From positions 1 through 38,885 of the forward strand of contig DBBP01000002.1 in assembly GCA_002292285.1 (NCBI GenBank): DNA of 38,885 nucleotides, given 5' to 3'. Positions 1 to 8,169 of this stretch are shown piece after piece. The position numbers and the translations under genes are program-made. Numbering within the stretch: position 1 is the stretch's first letter; every line of letters starts with the position of its first letter. The notes under the pieces were generated by a model, which saw only the letters and a program-made list of their open reading frames with translations, did not search any database and was not told where the DNA came from. The DNA comes from Proteobacteria bacterium UBA981 (GTDB taxonomy: Bacteria > Pseudomonadota > Gammaproteobacteria > Ga0077536).

Positions 1-810
1 GTCACCGTCAGGTTCGCCGCACTCAACGTACCACCGGTTTGATTGATGTTGTCCGCTGACACCAGGGCGATGTCATCGCCAGCCGCATCCAAATTCGCAT
101 TCAAGGTCAGCGTCCCGGCGCCCAAAGTCGAATTCGTCGTTAGCGTAATGTTGCCTGAACCCCCAGCCGTCACTGCTTCACTGACGGTGAGCCCGCTAGC
201 GGTTATTGCGATGCTGCCGTCGTTCGTCGTCACGCCGGTGATGCCACCCGTGAAACCCAACGCTAAATCGTCCACGTCTGTGAACGAGAAGTCGGTCGTC
301 CCGGTGATGGTCGCTTCTAACCCGTCAACATCATTAGCTTGCGTTAACACCGCACCCGCAGCTGACACCGTCAGATTACCCGCCGTTATCGTCCCTGCAG
401 TTTGGTTGATGTTGTTCGCCGCGGTTAGTGCCATTGCACCCGTGCCAGCACTAACACTCTCGCTGACTACCAACGTCCCGTTCGCACCACCGGCCGTCAA
501 GGTCACACCCTGATTGTTACCCGATGTGACCGCTTCGCTGACTGTCAACGTGCCGTTGGTCGTACTCAGAGTTACTGCGCCGTTCGACGTCGTTACGCCC
601 GTAATCGTAGCACCGCCAGCGCTAACCTCACCGATAGTCAATGCGTCTGCATCAGTGAATGAAAAGGCTTGTGTCGCAGTCACGTTCGCAGCGAGGGTTG
701 TTAGATTCGAAATGGTCCCATTCAGGGTAATCGTGTCTCCCTGGATACCGAGAGAAGCGGCGGTGATCGTGCCACCAGCGGTCTGCAGCAGATCGTCTGC
801 GGCGACAAGT
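1..810 (-). repeat. Imperfect ~125-residue repeats in the TpsA passenger
   Basis: The protein segment DNINQTGGTLSAANLTV (about 1-53) recurs as NNINQTAGTITAGNLTV (about 370-420) and, more diverged, as DDLLQTAGGTITAAS (about 750-800). The spacing is roughly 365-380 bases. Between these anchors ITGVTTNDG...LTVSEAVT (about 165-250) recurs as ITGVTTSNG...LTVSEAVT (about 505-610). The repeats continue to the window edge, so more copies are likely beyond it. Such repeats are common in beta-helical TPS passengers. Confidence 0.7.
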
Positions 811-3659
811 AGCACGCTCGAGGCCGTGGCTGTCAGCACGCTGGTCGCCGCAAGAGTGATATCGCCGACCGTCGTTGTCAGGCGGACATCGCCCGTCCCG
901 GCAGCGGTAATCGTATTGATTTGCAAGTCAGCAGCGGAAGTCACAAAAATGTCGCCGTCGGTACCATCCGTTGTTACGTTCAACGCGCCACGTGTACCCG
1001 CGGTGGCATCGCCATCGAGACTCGTGGTGCCGGTCACTACCTTGAGCAACCCGTTTGCACCATCGGATGAAACCTTGTCCGCCGAAAGGGTGATATCGCC
1101 TGATGTCGCTACATCGCCGGCAGCGTCCTGATCACCAGCATCCATGATCGCGGAGCCGGTCGTGAGAGTGCCGCTACCCTGAATCTCGGACGCACCGCCC
1201 GCCGTAACTATGATCGCGCCCGAAATAGCGCTTTCATCTGACCCACTGTTGTCACCACCCGTGTGCTCAGCGTTACCGGTAGTAACTGAAAAGTCGATGT
1301 CTATCAGACCATTAACGGTGGTCAGCTGAACGCTACCTGAAGTTGCTGTGTCGGGATCGCCGCCGTTGTCCTCGGACCCGGTTCGAATAAAAACATCACC
1401 GGTCTTCAATGAACCGCTGGCATCACCCGAGATTGAGCCAGTGCCAGCGGCCGACACGCTGATCAAGCCACTGGTAACAACTTGCGTATCGTTCCTGACG
1501 TCTGCTTCGCCATCGCCTGTCGTGATCGCGGCGTTGATGATCACATCATTGCCGGCAGTCAATGTCACCGAGCCGCTCGTCGCGACATCGTCGTTTCCTA
1601 CGTCGGAACTACCCGTCGTGATGTCGTCCGAAATCGTGATGTCATTGGCGGCGGTGATGAGTACCGAACCGGTGGCAAGCCCATCAGTGGTCTGGTCGCC
1701 AGTCGTAATTGCGCCTTCAATCGTCACGTCATGATTCGAGTTGATCGTGACACTGCCTTCGTCAGTCAGGATGTCTCCAAGCCGGATGTCAGCACTGATC
1801 GTGCCGCCGCCCGAGCCAGTCGTCACTTCCAGATTGCCGTCACCCTGCAATACAATTGTCAGCGTCCCGGTCTGCGCATTCAGATCGATTTCGTGCGTAC
1901 CACCGGCATCGAGAGTCGCATTGTTGCGGGTTTCGATAACCAGATCGGTGTTGTTATCGATGGTCAGCGAACCGCCGGTGAACGTTCCCGAGGTGACGAT
2001 TTGCTTGGTCGCCTGCAACGTAAGCGTAGAGCCGGTGATTGCCTCGATGGCGGCCTGCGAAATCACACTGTTGGCAGCCCCCTCAGAGAAATCGAAGATG
2101 TCGCCGTCGAGGTCCCCATCATCTGCTCCAGGCCCGGCACCGCCTTCGATGGTCAACGATTCCGGATCAAAAAGGATATTACCCATCGCGCCATTACTGG
2201 CCGATGCAGAAACCGCACCGTGGTAGATGAGCGATTGCTTGCCAGATACTTCGATTAAGCCACCATCCCCCGATTCGGCGCCGCCGTTTGCGCTCGCGTC
2301 ACCATAAAAGCGCGTTACGTCGTCGGCCCAGACGACCACTTTGCCGCCGTCGCCACTGTTTACTGCATCCGCTGTGATCTCGACGTCACTGCCGACGAAC
2401 GTCGCAGTGGCATTGCGGACATCGGGATTAGCCCCCTGGAAATCTCCGCCTATCAACGCGTCGCCGCCGCCGTTGGATCCCGATACATCGACAACGGCGT
2501 GGCCGCTAAGCCCGACTTGCCCACCGAGTAGCTGAACTGTGCCGCCGACGCCGCCAGTCGTGCTCTTCGCGGTGGTGACACCGGTACTCAGCGTTGTACC
2601 GCTACTTTCAAGTCGAATGGTGCCGCCGTTGCCGGCATTGGCGTCCGCAGAAATAACACCATCGTGGGTGATGTTCGCAGCCTCAACAACAACGTCACCG
2701 CCATTGTCGTTAGCACCTAAGCCGGAGACATTAATCGAGCCCGTGTTCAATACCGACGCACTCGGACCAAGTCCAACCAGACGCACCTTGCCGCCACGAT
2801 TCTCAATGCGGCCCGCTTTGATCAGCCCGGAGTTGTTTATTGCGTTCTTGAAGACACCTGCAGCTGCGTGCGCGGTAATCAGAACGTCGCCACCCTCGGC
2901 GAGGATGTCACCGCTGTTTTCAACCTGACTGTCGAGCGCCGTCGCGTTATCAATAACGGCCTTGTCGACTGCGAAACGCAGCAAGCCATCGCCGTCGAAA
3001 TCGACTGTCACTTGTTCGCCAGCAATGAGATTCACCTTGCCCGCGGTCGCAATAATCACACCTCGGTTAGCTACGGACTCACCGACCAGCGTGACGTCGC
3101 CACCGACAGCGGCCTCGATGGTGCCCTCGTTAACGACGCGCGAATTCGCATCCTTGAGGGCCTCAAGGCGATAACTGCCACGCATAAAATCGTCGATGCC
3201 AATCCGCATCGCTCCGGCGATCAGAGAGCCGACGTTGACCTGTGAACCTGGCTTGAAGAAAACCCCATTCGGGTTCATCAAAACGACCTGACCGTTGGCT
3301 TTGACACTGCCAAAGATCTGACTCGGGTTCTGATCGAAAATGCGATTGAGCGTGGCGGATTTAGCGTTCGGCTGTTTGAAGTTTACGGACTGATTTTTAC
3401 TGACATTAAAGGACTGCCAGTCGATGGCGGCGCGCTGGCTTTGTTGGGTGATGGTGGTACGTGACTTGGAAGCATTCTGGGCAATCGCAGCTTTACCAGC
3501 TTTAACGACGCCGCCGGCCGGAGCAGCGAGTGCGCCCCCTGGCGTGAGACTCATGATCAATCCCGGCACTAATGCCAGTTGAATTGATCGCGTGAGCGGT
3601 CTCAGGCGGAACTCAGGTTCCGACCTGGTCCCGAATGGTTTCGGTCCGCGCATGGTCAT
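1..3659 (-). CDS. Two-partner secretion exoprotein (TpsA, filamentous haemagglutinin-like), C-terminus beyond window
   Basis: This is a large secreted surface or released protein exported by the TpsB transporter encoded just upstream. The minus frame is open from ATG 3659 through base 1, so at least 1219 residues are present and the C-terminus is missing. A signal peptide ends near GGALA|AP at about residue 49. The TPS secretion domain follows, with the diagnostic NPNG motif (LMNPNGVFFKPG, near residue 130) that marks the haemagglutination-activity domain. A later segment near residue 460 reads GLIEVSGKQSL, a motif typical of these exoproteins, and the remainder is Gly/Thr/Asp-rich beta-helix sequence with strings such as GDVTL and GSVTLTAGNDV. 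The start is chosen because GGGAG lies 7 bases upstream of ATG 3659; ATG 3689 is in frame but has a poorer site. The passenger's role (adhesin, cytolysin or other) cannot be told here. Confidence 0.93.
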   Translation of the reverse strand, partial: MTMRGPKPFGTRSEPEFRLRPLTRSIQLALVPGLIMSLTPGGALAAPAGGVVKAGKAAIAQNASKSRTTITQQSQRAAIDWQSFNVSKNQSVNFKQPNAKSATLNRIFDQNPSQIFGSVKANGQVVLMNPNGVFFKPGSQVNVGSLIAGAMRIGIDDFMRGSYRLEALKDANSRVVNEGTIEAAVGGDVTLVGESVANRGVIIATAGKVNLIAGEQVTVDFDGDGLLRFAVDKAVIDNATALDSQVENSGDILAEGGDVLITAHAAAGVFKNAINNSGLIKAGRIENRGGKVRLVGLGPSASVLNTGSINVSGLGANDNGGDVVVEAANITHDGVISADANAGNGGTIRLESSGTTLSTGVTTAKSTTGGVGGTVQLLGGQVGLSGHAVVDVSGSNGGGDALIGGDFQGANPDVRNATATFVGSDVEITADAVNSGDGGKVVVWADDVTRFYGDASANGGAESGDGGLIEVSGKQSLIYHGAVSASASNGAMGNILFDPESLTIEGGAGPGADDGDLDGDIFDFSEGAANSVISQAAIEAITGSTLTLQATKQIVTSGTFTGGSLTIDNNTDLVIETRNNATLDAGGTHEIDLNAQTGTLTIVLQGDGNLEVTTGSGGGTISADIRLGDILTDEGSVTINSNHDVTIEGAITTGDQTTDGLATGSVLITAANDITISDDITTGSSDVGNDDVATSGSVTLTAGNDVIINAAITTGDGEADVRNDTQVVTSGLISVSAAGTGSISGDASGSLKTGDVFIRTGSEDNGGDPDTATSGSVQLTTVNGLIDIDFSVTTGNAEHTGGDNSGSDESAISGAIIVTAGGASEIQGSGTLTTGSAIMDAGDQDAAGDVATSGDITLSADKVSSDGANGLLKVVTGTTSLDGDATAGTRGALNVTTDGTDGDIFVTSAADLQINTITAAGTGDVRLTTTVGDITLAATSVLTATASSVLLVAADDLLQTAGGTITAASLGIQGDTITLNGTISNLTTLAANVTATQAFSFTDADALTIGEVSAGGATITGVTTSNGAVTLSTTNGTLTVSEAVTSGNNQGVTLTAGGANGTLVVSESVSAGTGAMALTAANNINQTAGTITAGNLTVSAAGAVLTQANDVDGLEATITGTTDFSFTDVDDLALGFTGGITGVTTNDGSIAITASGLTVSEAVTAGGSGNITLTTNSTLGAGTLTLNANLDAAGDDIALVSADNINQTGGTLSAANLTV

Positions 3660-3778
3660 GCGTCTGCTCCCTTGAACGGTGTCCGCCATTGGTCACCGCC
3701 GGCTGCTAAAGTTCTGACAGCCATACTATTTTCGGGTGGTAGTGCGGTCCGTGAACTGTTTCACATCCGATCCGCGCT

Positions 3779-5773
3779 TTAAAAGAAGAAGTTAAGGTCG
3801 GCCCAGTACTGCGGCTCTTTGCCGTTTTCCGATTCTGGTTCGCCTATCGGCGATGCAATGGTAATTTTCCCGGAAAACTCGTTCGGGTTATTGAACGACA
3901 AAGCAAACCCGACGGCCTTGAAGTTCTCAGATGCTTTTTCCGTCGGCAGAGCGCTGTTGAGCTTGCCGGCAGCCATGTCGTAGAAGAATGACAGCTGCAT
4001 TAACTCACCCCAGGTACGATTGCCGAATGCCGGCTGATCGGCAATAAACGGGGCGTTAATAATCCACTCCACTGAGCCAAATACAGCCCGATCGAACAGG
4101 CGCTCGGTTGGGCGGTAAGCGCGCACGTTGGTCGGTCCGCCGACAGTGTATTGCTCCAATGGCACGAGCAAATCAGGCGACCACAGGACTTCGAAAGTAA
4201 ACAGGAGGTTGTGATGATTCAGCTTGTCCCAGATAGGTGAAAGTGCCTGAAAGCGCGACATACTGAGGAAAGCTTTGTCGAAATTACCCTGCGCGAACTC
4301 ACCCGAGTTGCTTTGGCGCGTTGGCTGCACAGACGCCGGGTCTCGCCCCATAGCACCAAATAGATCGTTAAAACCGTGCGAGAACTCAAAGTAAGCGGCA
4401 TTCAGGCCGCCAAACCGGGCATCGACGTTGTCGAAGTTCAGCTCAAATGACGCGACAGCAAGGTTGTCGAGCGTGACCGGGCGATGCTGCGCTTTCGTTT
4501 CGCTATTTTTCTTTGCAAGTCGGAAACCGGCCTCAAGGTTCATCAAGCGACTACGGATGAACGTCTTGTGAAGCGCAGCAGTGTAGGTGCGGATGTCACT
4601 CGCAATATTTGAGCCGCGGAATTCGCCACCCACATCGAACTGGTTGCGGCTCACGCCGATGCTAAAAACGCTATCGTAGAGCCCGGTGACGGGAACTTCG
4701 TAGTCAACCGCCCAGAAAAACGTATTTTGCGGCACTTGGGTGTGCTGGACGGTGCCCGTTAGCTTGTCACCCTGACCCAGCGGGTTGTTCCAGTTGATTT
4801 GCTGGAGGTAGCGATTCTGACCGGTCTCGGTAATGCCATGGTTGTCCGCGCGCACGGCTAAATCGAAGCGTTTCTCTTCCTGAACCTTGACGACCATGTC
4901 GGCCGTACCAACCTCGATACCCGGTTGGAATACGCCGAATGACGATTGTCCAGGCAAATCCGACACTGTGAGCAATGCCGACTCAATTGCCTCTTTGGTG
5001 ATTGGCTGCCCTAACAGTGAGCGAAATGGCGTTGCAACGATGTCGGACTGATAAAGCTCGTTACCTTCCGTTACGACTTGGCCGAGCAGTCCTTCGAGCA
5101 CCTCAAACGTTACCGCACCATCGCTTACCTCCTGTACCGGCACAAAGGCCTGGGCGAGGATCAAACCATGCTGACGGTAATACGTTGTGACCAGATCGGC
5201 GATTTCCTGCAGATGACCTACAGTAAAACCGTCCGGTTCATCACCAAGGCGTGCATCAACGAGCGCCTGAACTTCAGCGCCGACGATCTCGAATTCAGGC
5301 CTGTCAACCGCGCCCTTCACAACGAAACTACTCACTGCTATGCGCTCTCCGTCGTCCACTTCAAGCGGACGATCGACCACCGGGGGCACTTCAAAGACAG
5401 CTTCGGGGGGCGGTGCAACGGGAATGAGTTTGCGGTCTTCGCCGGGGCGGATTGCGCCGGGGCGCGCCGCGTCAGGCAAATCGACAACGGCCGCAAAAGA
5501 ATTTTCGTTCAGCTCGAGAGCATCTCCCGCGCCCGGGCGAATCGCCCCAGGTCGGCCGGATTGCTCGGCGAATTGTGGTTGAACCGCCTCGTAGTGTTGC
5601 GCAATGGCATTAGTCGGCGATGTGCCTGGACGCATCGCGCCCGGACGGACGGCGTCGGGCTGAGTTATGAACGCGGCAAAAGCAGTTGCGGGCAGGAGCA
5701 AACCAGCTGAAATGATCGCCAATGCGACCGTCCTGATTAAGCGCCAGGAGCCGCTATCACGATCAATATGCAT
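3779..5773 (-). CDS. TpsB outer-membrane transporter, ShlB/FhaC/HecB family
   Basis: This outer-membrane beta-barrel of the Omp85/TpsB superfamily exports the adjacent TpsA. It has 664 residues, somewhat longer than the usual 550-600. A signal peptide spans residues 1-33 (cleavage after AFA). An unusual extension (34-140) carries three RPGA(I/M)RPG repeats. A POTRA_2-type domain lies at about 143-235 (from RIAVSSFVVKG to FEVLEGLLG). The C-terminal barrel contains VRAYRPTE, matching the conserved VRG(Y/F) motif of the L6 loop with Gly replaced by Ala, and FFYDMAAG, matching the FxDxG motif. It ends in aromatic FFF as expected for BAM-dependent barrels. The gene precedes tpsA by 119 bases on the same strand, the standard TPS order. 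Translation starts at ATG 5773 with only a weak ribosome site (AAAGA), and a short upstream reading frame overlaps it. Confidence 0.95.
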   Translation of the reverse strand: MHIDRDSGSWRLIRTVALAIISAGLLLPATAFAAFITQPDAVRPGAMRPGTSPTNAIAQHYEAVQPQFAEQSGRPGAIRPGAGDALELNENSFAAVVDLPDAARPGAIRPGEDRKLIPVAPPPEAVFEVPPVVDRPLEVDDGERIAVSSFVVKGAVDRPEFEIVGAEVQALVDARLGDEPDGFTVGHLQEIADLVTTYYRQHGLILAQAFVPVQEVSDGAVTFEVLEGLLGQVVTEGNELYQSDIVATPFRSLLGQPITKEAIESALLTVSDLPGQSSFGVFQPGIEVGTADMVVKVQEEKRFDLAVRADNHGITETGQNRYLQQINWNNPLGQGDKLTGTVQHTQVPQNTFFWAVDYEVPVTGLYDSVFSIGVSRNQFDVGGEFRGSNIASDIRTYTAALHKTFIRSRLMNLEAGFRLAKKNSETKAQHRPVTLDNLAVASFELNFDNVDARFGGLNAAYFEFSHGFNDLFGAMGRDPASVQPTRQSNSGEFAQGNFDKAFLSMSRFQALSPIWDKLNHHNLLFTFEVLWSPDLLVPLEQYTVGGPTNVRAYRPTERLFDRAVFGSVEWIINAPFIADQPAFGNRTWGELMQLSFFYDMAAGKLNSALPTEKASENFKAVGFALSFNNPNEFSGKITIASPIGEPESENGKEPQYWADLNFFF
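5441..5647 (-). repeat. Three RPGA(I/M)RPG repeats in the TpsB N-terminal extension
   Basis: Residues 43-50, 74-81 and 104-111 of the transporter read RPGAMRPG, RPGAIRPG and RPGAIRPG. Two are preceded by DAV/DAA and they are spaced about 30 residues apart. They lie in the mature periplasmic region between the signal peptide and the POTRA domain, in an otherwise Pro/Ala/Glu-rich, presumably disordered stretch. The function is unknown. Confidence 0.85.
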
Positions 5774-5822
5774 AAGGTTCTTTAGTTTGCCCGCTAAATC
5801 CCTGAATCACTGCCTGCGCCAT
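5763..5822 (-). CDS. Possible 19-residue upstream reading frame overlapping the tpsB start
   Basis: An ATG at 5822 sits behind a strong purine-rich site (GGGAGG, about 3-4 bases away) and encodes MAQAVIQGFSGQTKEPYAY before TGA at 5763-5765. Its last codons overlap the tpsB ATG (5773) in another frame. The tpsB start has a much weaker ribosome site, so translation of this leader could set tpsB expression by coupling. It may equally be chance, as nothing in the peptide is recognisable. Confidence 0.3.
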   Translation of the reverse strand: MAQAVIQGFSGQTKEPYAY

Positions 5823-5844
5823 AACCCTCCCAAATGGCCACCGG

Positions 5845-5874
5845 AGTATACCCCTCGCCGACGCATAGGGGCAA
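5845..5874 (-). promoter_or_regulatory. Candidate sigma70 promoter for tpsB-tpsA
   Basis: On the minus strand TTGCCC (5874-5869) and TATACT (5850-5845) are separated by 18 bases, giving 4/6 and 5/6 matches to the consensus. A start near 5838 would leave a leader of about 65 bases before tpsB and would include the 19-codon upstream frame. Confidence 0.45.
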
Positions 5875-5946
5875 CGGTTTAAGCGCATTGTTGGGCGCGC
5901 GTTCCCGAACTCAGGTGTTAACCTTTGTGACTAGCCTTCAGCTAAC

Positions 5947-6960
5947 TCAATCGCCTGAGTCTGATTTTTGCCCATCATCGGAAACTGGCGCCGGTGTTTT
6001 GTTGCGTTTTAACAACGATTCGCGCCAGCTTTCGATATCCTCGGTCGGCGCTTTGACAGGAAATTCCTCGGATATCTTCTCCAGCGCTGCTTGGCGAACT
6101 TTCTGAACCGCTTCACGGACCATCCGTTCGCGAACTTTAGCCCTGACGTTATCAAAGTCTAGGCTCTCCTGTTCAACGATGTCGCCACGCTTGATGATAT
6201 GCAGCCCGGTTTCACTCGCGATTGGGTCGCTAATGCCGCCAATCTCGATTTTGCCGGCCGCTTCTGCAATCGACGGCAGCAATTCTGCAACCTTGATCAG
6301 CCCCATATATCCGTCGTTAACGCGGCTCGGAGCGTGCGTCGAGTGCTGCTTGGCCATGTCCTCGAAAGTCGCTTTACCGGAGCGTAGGTCTGCTGCAATG
6401 CGATCGGCCAGTTGCCAGGCAGCTTTATTGGTTTCGGCGTCCGCGTCTGGGTTTAACGAGATGAAAATCTGCCACAAATGCATACGCTTTGGGACGACGA
6501 AAACCGTCGGATTGGCGTCAAACGCGCCACGTACCTGTTCCGGCGAGGGAAACGCAGGGTCAAAATTCAGCCGCACCACTTGGTTCAGATAGGCCTCCAC
6601 CAACACGCGCTGACCGGCTCGTTCCATCAGCACGCGAATCGCGTCGTTATTGTGGGCGCCATTGGCGTAAGCGGCAGCGAGGACGGCCTGATTAAGCGTC
6701 TCCTGATTAACGAATTTTTGAAAATATTCTTCAGAATCAAGTATTTGAGATCTTCTTTTTGCATCAAGAACATCGAGTAGTTCGCCCATCGTTTGCAAAT
6801 CGAGCTCCGATTTGGCGAGTTTCGCGGCAGTCTGTGCGGACTTACCATTGGTTGCGTCGGCGTCACTTTGCGCAGGATCCAGCCAGCGTGCACCAAAAGC
6901 GCCAATAAAAATTAGCAGTCCGCCCAACAGGACGGCGCCACCGATAGCTAGAACTCTCAA
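5947..6960 (-). CDS. Membrane-anchored periplasmic PpiC-type (parvulin) peptidyl-prolyl isomerase
   Basis: This is a predicted cis-trans prolyl isomerase/chaperone of the parvulin family acting in the periplasm. The 337-residue protein has an N-terminal hydrophobic segment (residues 3-24) without a clear signal peptidase site, so it is probably anchored in the inner membrane. A SurA/PrsA-like helical region follows, then a rotamase domain at about 155-262, recognisable by MHLWQIFISL, FEDMAKQHS, GYMGLI and ETGLHIIKRGD. The C-terminal tail is charged. Translation starts at TTG 6960, supported by GAGGAG 6 bases upstream; no ATG is near. The gene lies 173 bases upstream of tpsB on the same strand. 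Known precedent: Par27 of Bordetella pertussis is a periplasmic parvulin that chaperones FHA. A role as escort for the TpsA encoded here is an inference from position. Confidence 0.88.
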   Translation of the reverse strand: MRVLAIGGAVLLGGLLIFIGAFGARWLDPAQSDADATNGKSAQTAAKLAKSELDLQTMGELLDVLDAKRRSQILDSEEYFQKFVNQETLNQAVLAAAYANGAHNNDAIRVLMERAGQRVLVEAYLNQVVRLNFDPAFPSPEQVRGAFDANPTVFVVPKRMHLWQIFISLNPDADAETNKAAWQLADRIAADLRSGKATFEDMAKQHSTHAPSRVNDGYMGLIKVAELLPSIAEAAGKIEIGGISDPIASETGLHIIKRGDIVEQESLDFDNVRAKVRERMVREAVQKVRQAALEKISEEFPVKAPTEDIESWRESLLKRNKTPAPVSDDGQKSDSGD

Positions 6961-7000
6961 GACGATCTCCTCAAATATTCGCTGACTCAGGGCCGGCGGA

Positions 7001-7030
7001 ATTTTAAACGGTGAAATGATGTGCTGTGAA
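7001..7030 (-). promoter_or_regulatory. Candidate sigma70 promoter for the parvulin gene
   Basis: On the minus strand TTCACA (7030-7025) and TAAAAT (7006-7001) are 18 bases apart, each matching 5 of 6 consensus bases. A start near 6994 gives a leader of about 34 bases that contains the GAGGAG ribosome site. It lies in the 260-base divergent region 6961-7220, the largest gene-free stretch of the window. Confidence 0.45.
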
Positions 7031-7098
7031 CGCGCGCCAGGTAGCTCGATAAGAGCCGTAAGGCGCTACATGAGAATCACGTCACACGAAGAATGTTA

Positions 7099-7127
7099 TT
7101 GATGAATAGTGACTTGTTCCATAAACT
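7099..7127 (+). promoter_or_regulatory. Weak candidate promoter for the cyclase-FHA gene
   Basis: TTGATG (7099-7104) and TAAACT (7122-7127) are separated by 17 bases, with 4/6 matches in each element. It would start transcription near 7134, about 87 bases before the cyclase ATG. No better pair was found in this divergent region. Confidence 0.3.
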
Positions 7128-7220
7128 TCGGCAATTGCTGATTATCAGCCGACATACGCTGCGGCCATGTTTAGTCAAGCTCCTGAGTCGTAAAGCACAA
7201 GGTCATCGAACAAACCCCGA

Positions 7221-8120
7221 ATGGCTCCGAAAACGACGAATCTGACCATTCTGTTCGCTGACATCAGCGGCAGTACCCGGCTCTACGAAGTGCTCGGCGA
7301 TGGACCTGCGCGCGCCAAAGTTGCCAGCTGCCTGCAGATGCTCACTGATGTCACTGAGCGACACAACGGCACGGTGATTAAAACCATCGGCGACGAAATC
7401 ATGTGCACGTTCCCGAACGCAGAGGTCTCCGTGGCAGCGGCGTGCGATATGCATGAGATGCTCGAAGACGACATCACCGAGCAGACCACGGCGGGACCTA
7501 TCTCGCTCTCGATTCGTGTCGGACTTCATCACGGTCCGGCAATTCTCGAAGCCGGCGATGTTTTTGGCGACGCCGTCAACGTCGCTGCGCGCATGGCGTC
7601 AATGTCAAAATCCGGCCAGATCATAACGACTCAATCGACGATTGAAGAACTCCCGCCAATCCTGAAAGCCAGTTCGCGCTTCATTGATCGTGCCCCGGTC
7701 AAAGGCAAGAAGGAGACGATGGACATTTTCGAGGTACTTTGGCAGCAAGAGGATGTCACCCGGATGTCGACCGGCGTCATCCCGGAGCCTGTACAACGCG
7801 CGAAATTAGAGCTTCGTTACCACGAGCAGAACCTGACCATGAACGACGAGCGCAACTCAGTCGTCATGGGGCGGAGTAAGGCTGCCGATATCGCGGTCGC
7901 AGAAGCATTGGCCTCCCGCCAGCACGTGCGTCTGGAATATCGGCGCGGGAAGTTTTTCATTATCGACCAAAGCACCAACGGTACTTATGTGTTCAGCGAC
8001 GACAACGAAGCGTTCCTGCGCCGCGAGGAAATGCCAATCAGTGGCGCCGGAATGATTAGTCTCGGACGATCATTCTCTGAGAATCCGCAGGAAGTCGTGC
8101 ACTTCAAAACCAATGGATAA
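7221..8120 (+). CDS. Class III adenylate cyclase with C-terminal FHA domain
   Basis: This predicted cytoplasmic enzyme makes cAMP from ATP and also binds phosphothreonine. The 299-residue protein has a class III cyclase domain at residues 5-175. The metal-binding aspartates are D14 (FADISGST) and D58 (KTIGDE). K54 and D113 (GDVFGD) occupy the substrate-specifying positions and favour ATP over GTP. N120 and R124 in VNVAARM are the transition-state residues, so the site looks complete. An FHA domain follows at about 195-290, with VMGRS, SRQH and STNGTYV covering the phosphothreonine-binding loops. No membrane segment is seen. The ATG has no strong ribosome site. It opens a run with a PP2C phosphatase and a Ser/Thr kinase, so the FHA domain probably reads kinase products; that coupling is inferred. 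Confidence 0.93.
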   Translation: MAPKTTNLTILFADISGSTRLYEVLGDGPARAKVASCLQMLTDVTERHNGTVIKTIGDEIMCTFPNAEVSVAAACDMHEMLEDDITEQTTAGPISLSIRVGLHHGPAILEAGDVFGDAVNVAARMASMSKSGQIITTQSTIEELPPILKASSRFIDRAPVKGKKETMDIFEVLWQQEDVTRMSTGVIPEPVQRAKLELRYHEQNLTMNDERNSVVMGRSKAADIAVAEALASRQHVRLEYRRGKFFIIDQSTNGTYVFSDDNEAFLRREEMPISGAGMISLGRSFSENPQEVVHFKTNG

Positions 8121-8169
8121 ATTGACGCCCTTAAGCGGCAATTCTCGTTAAGGATTTGGCCGAGAACGC

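Noticed and set aside
43..3245. Several long plus-strand open frames opposite the exoprotein
   Set aside because: They are antisense shadows. The minus frame has a signal peptide, an NPNG TPS domain and repeats, whereas the plus-strand translations are low-complexity Val/Pro/Ser-rich with no domain.
5078..5710. Plus-strand frame of 210 codons opposite tpsB
   Set aside because: It lies wholly inside tpsB, and its translation shows no recognisable motif.
8142..8166. TTCTCG/CGAGAA inverted repeat before the PP2C start
   Set aside because: A 6-bp stem with a 13-base loop and no T run is too weak to call a terminator or riboswitch.
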